Shown one piece after another: positions 1 through 6,203 of a stretch of 7,140 nucleotides of DNA (position 1 is the stretch's first letter; each line of letters opens with the position of its first letter). The stretch comes from Verrucomicrobiota bacterium (GTDB lineage: Bacteria > Verrucomicrobiota > Verrucomicrobiia > Methylacidiphilales > Verrucolacustridaceae). The position numbers were made by a program, and so were the translations under genes. The notes beneath the pieces were generated by a model. That model saw only the letters and a program-made list of their open reading frames with translations. It made no database searches and was not told the origin of the DNA. The DNA is taken from NCBI GenBank assembly GCA_010028775.1, contig RHAF01000063.1:1-7140 (forward strand). The letters run 5' to 3'.

Positions 1-1
1 G

Positions 2-763
2 ACCAAATGTCCGGAGTGCGGCGAGGTGATCTACAACCAAGTGCTGAAAAAAAATCTGCAGGTCTGCCCCAAATGCACCCACCACTTTACCCTCGGGTCG
101 CGGGAGCGCCTGGCCTCGGTCTGCGACGGGGGCAAGTTCATCGAGCACGATGCGGGCATGGAGGCCGTGGACGTGTTGCAGTTCAAGGGGGTGGCCAGCT
201 ACGCCAGCAAACTGAAGGCCAACCGAAAAAAGACGGGGATGAAGGATGCCATTCTCTGCGGCATGGGAAAAATCGGGGGGCGCGAGGTGTCCTTGGCCGC
301 GCTGGAGTTTGCTTTCCTGGGCGGAAGCATGGGGGCTGTGGTGGGGGAGAAGGTAACCCGGACCATCGAGCGGGGCTTGCAGAAAAAGGCACCGGTGATT
401 GTGTTTTCCGCCTCCGGAGGGGCCCGCATGTATGAGGGGATGTTCAGCCTGATGCAAATGGCCAAAACCAGCGGGGCCTTGGCCAAGCTAGGGGCCGCCG
501 GTTTGCCCTTTGTTTCGGTTCTGACCAATCCGACGATGGCCGGGGTGATGGCGAGTTTTGCCTCACTTGGGGATGTTATTTTGGCGGAACCCCGGGCGAT
601 GATCGGTTTCGCCGGTGCCCGAGTGATCCGGGAGACCACGCAGCAAGAGTTGCCCAAGGGGTTTCAGACTGCGGAATTTCTCCATGAGCACGGGCTGATC
701 GACATGATCGTTCCACGGATGGAAATGAAGGAGACGCTGGGCCGCCTCCTCCGCTATCTCTGA
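2..763 (+). CDS. accD: Acetyl-CoA carboxylase carboxyltransferase subunit beta, 5' partial
   Basis: AccD is the beta half of the carboxyltransferase that, with AccA, moves the carboxyl group from biotin to acetyl-CoA to make malonyl-CoA, the first committed step of fatty acid synthesis in the cytoplasm. The reading frame is already open at base 2, so the start lies before the window. 253 residues are visible, and family lengths of about 280-300 suggest that some 20-40 are missing. The N-terminal zinc ribbon is complete: CPEC (codons at 8 and 17) and CPKC (65 and 74). The crotonase-like core follows, with FAFLGGSMGAVVGEKV, SASGGARMYEGMFSLMQ, and near the C-terminus GFAGARVIRETTQQELPKGF then TAEFLHEHGLIDMIVPR. 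The protein ends normally at TGA 761-763, which overlaps the probable folC start. A GTG at 26 is internal and would cut off half of the zinc ribbon. Identity is secure; only the N-terminus is missing. Confidence 0.97.
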   Translation, partial: TKCPECGEVIYNQVLKKNLQVCPKCTHHFTLGSRERLASVCDGGKFIEHDAGMEAVDVLQFKGVASYASKLKANRKKTGMKDAILCGMGKIGGREVSLAALEFAFLGGSMGAVVGEKVTRTIERGLQKKAPVIVFSASGGARMYEGMFSLMQMAKTSGALAKLGAAGLPFVSVLTNPTMAGVMASFASLGDVILAEPRAMIGFAGARVIRETTQQELPKGFQTAEFLHEHGLIDMIVPRMEMKETLGRLLRYL

Positions 764-1950
764 AGCAGCGCGATCCGGTTGCCCGGCTGGAGCGCCTGGT
801 CGCCGCGGGAATTCGTCCTGGGCTGGTGAGGATGAAAAACCTTCTCCGGCGGCTCCGACATCCGGAAGAAGGCCTGAATTTCATCCACATTGCCGGGACC
901 AACGGCAAGGGATCCGTGGCGGCGGCCTTGGACTCCATTTTTCGGGAGGCGGGTTTTCGGCCTGGTCTATACACCTCCCCGCACTTGGTGGATTTCCGGG
1001 AGAGGATACGGGTTGGTGGAAAAATGGTTGGGACAAGGGTTCTGCAAAAAAATCTTGAGGGGCTGATCCGTGTCCTGAAGAAAATCCCGCCCAAGGAGAG
1101 GCCGACTTTCTTTGAGGCAACCACCGCGCTGGCGTTACAGATTTTTCGCCAGGAGAGGGTTGATTTTGTTGTATGGGAAACCGGTTTGGGAGGAAGGCTG
1201 GATGCCACCAATGTGATCCTCCCCGAGCTTTGCCTCCTCACCTCGTTGGGCAGGGATCATGAGGAGATTCTCGGCCGGGGCTGGAAAAAGATCGGCAGGG
1301 AAAAGGCGGGCATCCTGAAAAAGGGTGTGCCTGTTTTTTCCGTCCCTTGGCCCGCGGCGGCCGCCCGGATTCTGCGGACGCGGGCGAGGAAACTCCGCTG
1401 TCCCCTCCGGGTGGTGCGTCGCCTGCCGGCGGGGGTCGGGAGGCCCGGGTTTCATGGACCACATCAACGCTGGAACCTCTCGCTGGCCCGCGAGGCGGGA
1501 CGATACCTGGGATTTCCCGAGACTTGGATCCGGCGGGGCCTGGCCAAGGCGTCGTGGCCGGGGCGGTTTCAAATTTTGGAAAGCAGCCCAAGGCTGGTGC
1601 TCGACGGGGGCCACAATCCGGAAGGGGTGCGGGCGGCTTTGCGGGCTTGGCGGGATCAATTTGGAGCCTACCCCGGGCGAATCATTTTCGGCTGTCTGAA
1701 GGACAAACCGGCGTGCGAGATGCTTAGGGAAATGAAAAGGGCCGGGGCAAAAATCTGGGGGGTGAATCTGCCGGATCCCAGGGGGGCCGATCCCCTGCGG
1801 TGGCCGATTTTCCCGCAGCGGCTATTTTACCGGGTCCAGGATGCCCTCGAAGCCGATCGGGCGGAGCCGGTTTTGCAGGGGACGCTGGTCATGGGTTCGC
1901 TTGTTTTGGCAGGGGAGGTTCTGCGGGTCAGGGGTTGGAGACCCGTGTGA
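760..1950 (+). CDS. folC: Bifunctional dihydrofolate synthase / folylpolyglutamate synthase (FolC)
   Basis: FolC is a cytoplasmic Mur-ligase-family enzyme that uses ATP to join glutamate to dihydropteroate and then to lengthen the glutamate tail of folates. With residue 1 at 760, visible motifs are the P-loop GTNGKGS (46-52, Lys50), TSPH (72-75), ETGLGGRLDATN (140-151), the TSxGxDH element ending in His167, REKAGI with the Lys182 expected to be carbamylated, and DGGHNP (Asp282, His285) opening the C-terminal domain. The first ATG/GTG-type start is GTG 826. However, the frame is open back to 688, and the codons from 760 encode an alpha-helical stretch ending AAGIRPGLVRMKNLLRRL that matches the conserved FolC N-terminus (a GLxR...LL element before the P-loop). 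No ATG, GTG or TTG exists there, so CTG 760, overlapping the accD stop as CTGA, is proposed, giving 396 aa. If GTG 826 is used the protein is 374 aa. Function is secure; the start is uncertain. Confidence 0.93.
   Translation: MKQRDPVARLERLVAAGIRPGLVRMKNLLRRLRHPEEGLNFIHIAGTNGKGSVAAALDSIFREAGFRPGLYTSPHLVDFRERIRVGGKMVGTRVLQKNLEGLIRVLKKIPPKERPTFFEATTALALQIFRQERVDFVVWETGLGGRLDATNVILPELCLLTSLGRDHEEILGRGWKKIGREKAGILKKGVPVFSVPWPAAAARILRTRARKLRCPLRVVRRLPAGVGRPGFHGPHQRWNLSLAREAGRYLGFPETWIRRGLAKASWPGRFQILESSPRLVLDGGHNPEGVRAALRAWRDQFGAYPGRIIFGCLKDKPACEMLREMKRAGAKIWGVNLPDPRGADPLRWPIFPQRLFYRVQDALEADRAEPVLQGTLVMGSLVLAGEVLRVRGWRPV
1937..1940 (+). promoter_or_regulatory. Ribosome binding site fixing the HAD hydrolase start
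   Basis: GGAG lies inside the last codons of folC, six bases before GTG 1947. It supports starting the HAD gene at the GTGA overlap rather than at an earlier in-frame GTG at 1800, which would place about 49 extra residues inside folC. Confidence 0.6.
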
Positions 1951-2606
1951 TTCAGGCGGTCTTTTTTGACGCGGGAGGAACCTTGTTGCGCACCGCGGAA
2001 CCGGTCGGGAAAACCTACGCCCGCTTTGCCGAGCATTACGGCTGGAGGGCGGATGCGGAGAGGACGGAAAAGGGTTTCCGTTCCGCCTGGAGCGAAAGAA
2101 CCACCGGGAACCTGAAGACCGATTCGGTTCTGGGCAGGGAGGGCTGGAAAAAAATCGTGGAGCTTAGCCTGCAGGCCGCCGGAATGCCGGACGAATTTCC
2201 GCTGGAGGATTATTTCCACGAGGTGTACGGGCATTTTGCACGACCCGAAGCCTGGCGGGCGTTTCCCGAGACCGAGGGGGTGTTGCGGGCTTTGCAAAAG
2301 AAAGGGGTGAAGACGGGACTGCTCTCCAATTGGGATGGCCGCCTGAGGAGCGTGCTAAAGGGATTTCCCTGGTCCGGCCAACTTGAGCCGGTTCTGATTT
2401 CCGAGGAGTTGGGTGCCGAGAAACCCGATCCAGTCATTTTCCGCGAGGCGGAGAGAAGGGGAGGCTGGCGTCCCGGCGATTGCGCCCTGATCGGGGACGA
2501 TCCGGTGAGTGACCGGGGGGGCGCAGAGCGTGCGGGTTGGCGGTGGGCTTTGGTCTCGCGCCCTCAACGCGGGCTGGGGGAGGCATTAGCCTCCCTTGGG
2601 ATCTGA
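1947..2606 (+). CDS. HAD-superfamily hydrolase, subfamily IA-like, with non-canonical motif I
   Basis: This is a cytoplasmic haloacid-dehalogenase-superfamily protein of 219 aa. The substrate cannot be read from the sequence; small phosphorylated metabolites are usual for the family. Motif I is at the very N-terminus, FFDAGGTLL with nucleophile Asp8. Motif II is LLSNWD (Ser127), motif III is Lys159 in GAEKPDP, and motif IV is GDDPVSD (Asp184, Asp185, Asp189). The helical stretch at roughly residues 15-90 fits a C1 cap of subfamily IA. The usual second Asp of motif I (DxD), the general acid/base, is replaced by Gly10. This recalls the REG-2/HDHD3-like group, though that placement is from memory. 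The start is GTG 1947, overlapping the folC stop as GTGA, with GGAG six bases upstream. The gene is therefore probably cotranscribed and coupled with folC. A role linked to folate or fatty acid metabolism is possible but not shown. Confidence 0.88.
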   Translation: MIQAVFFDAGGTLLRTAEPVGKTYARFAEHYGWRADAERTEKGFRSAWSERTTGNLKTDSVLGREGWKKIVELSLQAAGMPDEFPLEDYFHEVYGHFARPEAWRAFPETEGVLRALQKKGVKTGLLSNWDGRLRSVLKGFPWSGQLEPVLISEELGAEKPDPVIFREAERRGGWRPGDCALIGDDPVSDRGGAERAGWRWALVSRPQRGLGEALASLGI

Positions 2607-2627
2607 GCTTTGGGGTCTTATAGGCAC

Positions 2628-2633
2628 GGGAGG
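2628..2633 (+). promoter_or_regulatory. Strong Shine-Dalgarno-like GGGAGG upstream of sdhC
   Basis: GGGAGG is the best anti-SD match in the HAD-sdhC gap. It sits 11 bases before TTG 2645, which is in frame with sdhC and would give a 250-aa protein with a basic 22-residue extension before the first likely start. It also lies immediately before the TTGACA hexamer at 2637, so it would not be on a transcript started from that promoter. It could belong to readthrough mRNA from the upstream genes or be coincidental. Confidence 0.3.
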
Positions 2634-2636
2634 ATT

Positions 2637-2665
2637 TTGACACTTTGCGCAAGAGGGCGCATTTT
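2637..2665 (+). promoter_or_regulatory. Candidate sigma-70-type promoter for sdhCAB
   Basis: A perfect TTGACA -35 hexamer at 2637-2642 is followed, after 17 bases, by CATTTT at 2660-2665, which matches only three of six -10 positions. The predicted transcription start near 2672 would leave a 5' leader of 20-40 bases before ATG 2693 or ATG 2711. The position in the only sizeable gap upstream of the operon supports it; the poor -10 weakens it. Confidence 0.35.
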
Positions 2666-2710
2666 CATTCCAAGCTTTTACGGCTTAATTCCATGACCCA
2701 AGGCATTTCC

Positions 2711-3397
2711 ATGATGATTCGATCCTCCATCGGCAGGAAGTGGATTGCGGCGATCACCGGTCTTTTGATGATCGGATTCGTCGTGGTTCACATGCTGGGA
2801 AACCTGCAGATGTTTGCCGGGACTCCCGACAAGATCAACCAGTACGCCCATCTTCTCAAATCGATGCCCGGGGTCCTTTGGGCTTTTCGCCTGGGGCTGA
2901 TCGCGGCCACCGGGCTACACATCTGGGCCACCCTTTCCCTGGCCCGGGAAAACCGGATGGCCAAACCGCAGGGATATGCGGTGGCGGGCAGGAAATCGCG
3001 GCTGCAGGTGACCCTGACCAGCGCGACCATGGTGATCAGCGGTTCGATCATCCTCGGTTTTGTGATCTTTCATTTGCTGCACTTCACCGTGCAGATGGTG
3101 GACCGCTCCTACCTCTCGATGCAGACGGTCTCCGGCGGGGTGACGATGCCCGACGTTTATCGGATGGTGATCACCGGTTTTTCCAATCCGTGGATCAGCG
3201 GGTTTTATCTTCTGGCGATGGCGCTGTTGTTCTCCCACCTGCGGCATGGTGCGGCGAGCGTCTTCCAGACCCTGGGGGTGAGGGACCGGCATCTGGCCAA
3301 AATCATCGGCACGGGGGCATGGATTCTGGCAGTGGCCCTGTTTTTGGGCTTCGCTGCCATTCCGATCGCGGTTTTGACGGGGGCACTCAGGCCGTGA
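2711..3397 (+). CDS. sdhC: Succinate dehydrogenase cytochrome b subunit, type-B di-heme membrane anchor
   Basis: SdhC anchors complex II in the cytoplasmic membrane, binds two b hemes and holds the quinone site. From ATG 2711 it has 228 aa and begins MMIRSSIGRKWIAAITGLL, the SSIGRK start typical of the b558-type family. Five hydrophobic helices are visible at roughly 11-32, 53-78, 100-125, 160-180 and 200-222. Candidate heme ligands are His27, His70, His121 (or His124) and His179, close in position and spacing to those known in Bacillus subtilis SdhC. This single five-helix subunit explains why there is no sdhD. The E-pathway glutamate found two residues before the fourth heme ligand in Wolinella fumarate reductase is absent; Leu177 is there. 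ATG 2711 was chosen for the AAGG seven bases upstream and for length. ATG 2693 (234 aa) and TTG 2645 (250 aa) are alternatives. The stop overlaps the sdhA start as GTGA. Identity is secure; the start is not. Confidence 0.93.
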   Translation: MMIRSSIGRKWIAAITGLLMIGFVVVHMLGNLQMFAGTPDKINQYAHLLKSMPGVLWAFRLGLIAATGLHIWATLSLARENRMAKPQGYAVAGRKSRLQVTLTSATMVISGSIILGFVIFHLLHFTVQMVDRSYLSMQTVSGGVTMPDVYRMVITGFSNPWISGFYLLAMALLFSHLRHGAASVFQTLGVRDRHLAKIIGTGAWILAVALFLGFAAIPIAVLTGALRP

Positions 3398-5313
3398 AGC
3401 TGGATCCGCGCATTCCGGACGGTCCCTTGGCGCAAAAATGGACGAAGTTCAAATCATCGGTTCGCCTGGTCAGTCCCGCCAACAAGCGTAAGTACGAGGT
3501 GATCGTGGTCGGGACGGGTTTGGCCGGTGCCTCGGCCGCCGCCAGCCTGGCCGAGCTCGGTTACCGGGTGAAATCGTTCTGTTTTCAGGATAGCCCCCGA
3601 AGGGCGCATTCGATCGCGGCCCAGGGAGGGATCAATGCAGCCAAGAATTACCAGAACGACGGGGATTCGGTGCGGAGACTTTTCCAGGACACGATCAAAG
3701 GCGGTGATTTCCGCGCCCGTGAGGCGAACGTCCACCGATTGGCGGAGGTCAGCGTCAACATCATCGACCAGTGCGTGGCCCAAGGGGTGCCTTTTGCCAG
3801 GGAATACGGGGGAATGTTGGCCAACCGGTCCTTCGGTGGAGCGCAGGTCTCGCGGACTTTTTACGCGCGGGGGGCGACGGGTCAGCAGTTGTTGCTCGGG
3901 GCCTACCAGGCGCTCAGCCGGCAGATCGGGCTGGGACGGGTGCGGATGCATCCCCGTCATGAAATGCTCGATCTGGTGGTGGATCAGGGAAGAGCCCAGG
4001 GAATCATCACGCGAAACCTGGTCACCGGGGAGTTGCGGGCCCACGAGGCGGATGCCGTGCTTTTGTGCACCGGGGGTTACGGAAACGCCTATTATCTTTC
4101 CACCTACGCCCGCGGGTCCAACGCCACGGCAATCTGGCGTGCCCACCGGCGTGGGGCCCTTTTTTCCAACCCCTGCTTCACCCAGATTCATCCCACCTGC
4201 ATTCCGGTTTCCGGCGACTACCAGTCCAAACTAACCCTGATGTCGGAGTCGTTGCGCAACGACGGGCGTTGCTGGGTGCCCAAGGCCCAGGAGGATCGCC
4301 GCCCGGCGGCCCAGATTCCCGAGGGAGAGAGGGATTACTTTTTGGAGAGGATGTATCCGAGTTACGGAAACCTCGCCCCAAGGGACATCGCTTCCCGTGC
4401 GGCCAAGCGGGTCTGCGACGAGGGCAGGGGAGTGGGATCCTCGGGTTTGGGCGTGTATCTTGATTTTTCCGAGGCGATCGGTCGTTTGGGTGAGTCCACG
4501 GTCCGGGAGCGTTATGCCAACCTCTTCGCCATGTACCATGAGATCACCGGGGAGAGCGCCTATGAGGCCCCGATGCGGATTTTCCCCGCGGTGCATTACA
4601 CCATGGGGGGATTGTGGGTGGATTATCACCTGATGAGCAACGTTCCGGGGCTGTTCGTGCTGGGGGAGGCGAATTTTTCCGATCACGGTGCCAACCGACT
4701 CGGGGCCAGCGCCCTTATGCAGGGCTTGGCGGACGGTTATTTTGTCCTGCCGTACACGCTGGGGGATTATCTTGCCCAGCATAAGCCGGGTGGGGCAAAA
4801 AAAGCCTCGGAAACCGAGGCGTTCTGGGAGGCGACCGAGGCGGTGCAGGCCCGCACGAAAAAACTTCTCGGCATCCGCGGGGGAAAACCGGTGAGCGATT
4901 TCCACCGCCGGTTGGGAAAAATCCTATGGGATCACTGTGGCATGAGCCGGACCCGAAAAGGGCTGGAGCAGGGGATCGACGCCATTCGCGGCTTGCGGAA
5001 GGAGTTTTGGGAAGACGTCAACGTGCCGGGTTCCGGAGAGGATCTGAACCAATCCTTGGAAAAGGCCGGTCGGGTGGCTGACTTTCTGGAGCTGGGGGAA
5101 CTGATGTGCCGGGACGCGCTGGAGCGTGACGAGTCCTGCGGCTGCCATTTCCGCGAGGAGCACCAGACGCCGGACGGGGAGTGCGCCCGGCGCGACAAGG
5201 AGTTTTCCCATGTCTCGGCCTGGGAATACCAGGGAGAGGGGAAGGCGGAGGTGCGGCATGCCGAGCCTTTGGCCTTTGAGGAAGTGCAGCTGGCAACCCG
5301 GAGCTACAAATGA
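3394..5313 (+). CDS. sdhA: Succinate dehydrogenase / fumarate reductase flavoprotein subunit
   Basis: SdhA is the catalytic subunit of complex II on the cytoplasmic face. It oxidises succinate to fumarate with covalently bound FAD. The 639-aa product shows the dinucleotide-binding VGTGLAGASAAASL (about 39-52) and the flavinylation histidine His72 in RRAHSIAAQGG. It also has the FGGAQVSRTFYARGATGQ segment, the substrate-site histidine His266 in TQIHPT, Arg330 in PRDIASRA (expected proton-shuttle arginine), His401 in HYTMGG and Arg435 in DHGANRLGAS. All expected active-site residues are present. Start GTG 3394 overlaps the sdhC stop as GTGA. It is supported by the N-terminal segment IPDGPLAQKW...LVSPANKRKYE, which resembles Bacteroidetes-type SdhA/FrdA. 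The same frame happens to be open back to 2740 through sdhC, so an 857-residue call would be an artefact. The C-terminal region has a Cys-containing DESCGCHFREEHQT segment usual in this group. Direction (SDH or fumarate reductase) cannot be decided from sequence; SDH is more likely by gene set. Confidence 0.97.
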   Translation: MKLDPRIPDGPLAQKWTKFKSSVRLVSPANKRKYEVIVVGTGLAGASAAASLAELGYRVKSFCFQDSPRRAHSIAAQGGINAAKNYQNDGDSVRRLFQDTIKGGDFRAREANVHRLAEVSVNIIDQCVAQGVPFAREYGGMLANRSFGGAQVSRTFYARGATGQQLLLGAYQALSRQIGLGRVRMHPRHEMLDLVVDQGRAQGIITRNLVTGELRAHEADAVLLCTGGYGNAYYLSTYARGSNATAIWRAHRRGALFSNPCFTQIHPTCIPVSGDYQSKLTLMSESLRNDGRCWVPKAQEDRRPAAQIPEGERDYFLERMYPSYGNLAPRDIASRAAKRVCDEGRGVGSSGLGVYLDFSEAIGRLGESTVRERYANLFAMYHEITGESAYEAPMRIFPAVHYTMGGLWVDYHLMSNVPGLFVLGEANFSDHGANRLGASALMQGLADGYFVLPYTLGDYLAQHKPGGAKKASETEAFWEATEAVQARTKKLLGIRGGKPVSDFHRRLGKILWDHCGMSRTRKGLEQGIDAIRGLRKEFWEDVNVPGSGEDLNQSLEKAGRVADFLELGELMCRDALERDESCGCHFREEHQTPDGECARRDKEFSHVSAWEYQGEGKAEVRHAEPLAFEEVQLATRSYK

Positions 5314-6056
5314 AACTGCATCTCCGGGTCTGGCGCCAGAAATCGAAGGAGAGCGGAGGCCATTTCGAAACCTACGAGGCGGAGGGTCTCAACCCGAACA
5401 TGTCCTTCCTCGAGATGCTCGATGTGGTCAATGACCGGTTGACCCAAGAGGGAAAAGAGCCGATTGCCTTTGATCACGATTGTCGCGAAGGGATCTGCGG
5501 TTCCTGTGCCATGGCGATCAACGGCGAGCCGCACGGGCCCAACAAGGGGGCCACAACCTGCCAGGTGTATCTGCGTTCGTTCAAGGATGGGGAGACGCTG
5601 ACGGTCGAGCCCTGGAGGGCCAAGGCATTCCCGGTGCTCAAGGATTTGGTGACGGACCGCTCGGCATTTGACCGGATCATCCAGGCGGGGGGGTTTGTAT
5701 CGGTCAACACCGGGCAGGCGCCCGATGCCAACGCGATGCCGATTGGCAAGGAGGAGGCAGAGAAGGCTTTCGATGCCGCCCATTGTATCGGTTGCGGAGC
5801 TTGTGTGGCGGCCTGCCGAAACGGATCGGCGATGCTTTTTGCCGCAGCCAAGGTTTCCCACCTGGGTTTGTTGCCGCAGGGGCAACCGGAACGTGCGGAG
5901 CGTGTGCGAAAAATGGTGGAGGCGATGGATGCAGCCGGTTTTGGAAACTGCTCGAACCAGTACGCCTGTGAGGCGGTCTGTCCCAAGGAGATTTCAGCCG
6001 ATTGGATTGCCCGGATGAACCGGGATTACGCACTTTCTTTGGCCCAAAAGCTATAA
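5310..6056 (+). CDS. sdhB: Succinate dehydrogenase / fumarate reductase iron-sulfur subunit
   Basis: SdhB carries electrons from the FAD of SdhA to the hemes and quinone of SdhC through three Fe-S clusters. The 248-aa protein begins at ATG 5310, which overlaps the sdhA stop as ATGA. The plant-type [2Fe-2S] ligands are Cys58, Cys63 and Cys66 in CREGICGSC, with Cys84 in GATTCQ. The long 66-84 gap with NGEPHGP is typical of the type-B/Bacteroidetes form rather than E. coli. The ferredoxin-like half has Cys159, Cys162, Cys165 and Cys169 (CIGCGACVAAC), then Cys214, Cys220 and Cys224 (CSNQYACEAVCPKE). Together these supply the [4Fe-4S] and [3Fe-4S] clusters. No ligand is missing. It is the last gene of the sdhCAB operon. 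I found no convincing intrinsic terminator directly after it. Confidence 0.97.
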   Translation: MKLHLRVWRQKSKESGGHFETYEAEGLNPNMSFLEMLDVVNDRLTQEGKEPIAFDHDCREGICGSCAMAINGEPHGPNKGATTCQVYLRSFKDGETLTVEPWRAKAFPVLKDLVTDRSAFDRIIQAGGFVSVNTGQAPDANAMPIGKEEAEKAFDAAHCIGCGACVAACRNGSAMLFAAAKVSHLGLLPQGQPERAERVRKMVEAMDAAGFGNCSNQYACEAVCPKEISADWIARMNRDYALSLAQKL

Positions 6057-6078
6057 TTCGGGTGGGCTCGGCTAATTT

Positions 6079-6107
6079 TTAACATTTATCCAAACTTAAA
6101 CTACTGT
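6079..6107 (+). promoter_or_regulatory. Candidate promoter 1 in the AT-rich gap upstream of the nuclease
   Basis: TTAACA at 6079-6084 (five of six matches to the -35 consensus) is 17 bases from TACTGT at 6102-6107 (three of six to the -10 consensus). A TATAAG hexamer (five of six) at 6118-6123 is another possible -10, but without a good -35 at the right distance. AT-rich DNA gives many such matches, so this is tentative. Confidence 0.3.
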
Positions 6108-6123
6108 CCATCAGCACTATAAG

Positions 6124-6141
6124 GCTGAAATTATTTTCAGC
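6124..6141. repeat. Perfect 7-bp inverted repeat, possible operator
   Basis: GCTGAAA (6124-6130) and TTTCAGC (6135-6141) are perfect reverse complements separated by four bases. Neither strand has a T-run after the stem, so it is a poor intrinsic terminator for either direction. It lies between two -10-like hexamers (TATAAG at 6118 and CATAAT at 6150), where a regulator binding an 18-bp dyad would block transcription of the downstream nuclease gene. The operator role is inference only; a 7-bp repeat in AT-rich DNA can arise by chance. Confidence 0.4.
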
Positions 6142-6149
6142 AAAATCGT

Positions 6150-6155
6150 CATAAT
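6150..6155 (+). promoter_or_regulatory. Candidate -10 hexamer CATAAT upstream of the nuclease
   Basis: CATAAT matches five of six -10 positions and would start transcription near 6162. That leaves about 40 bases before ATG 6204 but only about 12 before ATG 6174, which mildly favours the later start. The best -35 nearby is CTGAAA (6125-6130) at a long spacing of 19 bases, and it overlaps the inverted repeat. Confidence 0.3.
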
Positions 6156-6203
6156 GTGCTAATTTACATTTAGATGCATTCTATCCGGAGTTTCCTCCTC
6201 CGT

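Noticed and set aside
576..1241. Minus-strand open frame of 221 codons spanning the accD/folC junction
   Set aside because: It overlaps two well-supported genes on the other strand, and its translation is Arg/Pro/Ser-rich with no family pattern.
2590..2633. CCTCCC...GGGAGG inverted repeat followed by ATTTTG, as a terminator after the HAD gene
   Set aside because: The loop would be 32 bases, the stem is only six pairs, it begins inside the HAD coding region, and there is no real T-run. The right arm is better read as an SD-like sequence.
2637..2696. Small TTG-initiated 19-codon ORF before sdhC as a leader peptide
   Set aside because: The GGGAGG is only three bases from the TTG, too close for a normal SD. 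The peptide shows no attenuator-like codon run and there is no terminator/antiterminator pair.
3454..4191. Minus-strand open frame of 245 codons opposite sdhA
   Set aside because: It lies wholly within sdhA, whose conserved active-site residues fix the coding strand. It is a high-GC antisense artefact.
6042..6084. Possible terminator after sdhB (GGGCTCGGC followed by TAATTTTT)
   Set aside because: There is a short T-run but no left arm giving a stable stem just before it. The GCCCA/TGGGC pairing is five base pairs with a long loop and starts inside the gene.
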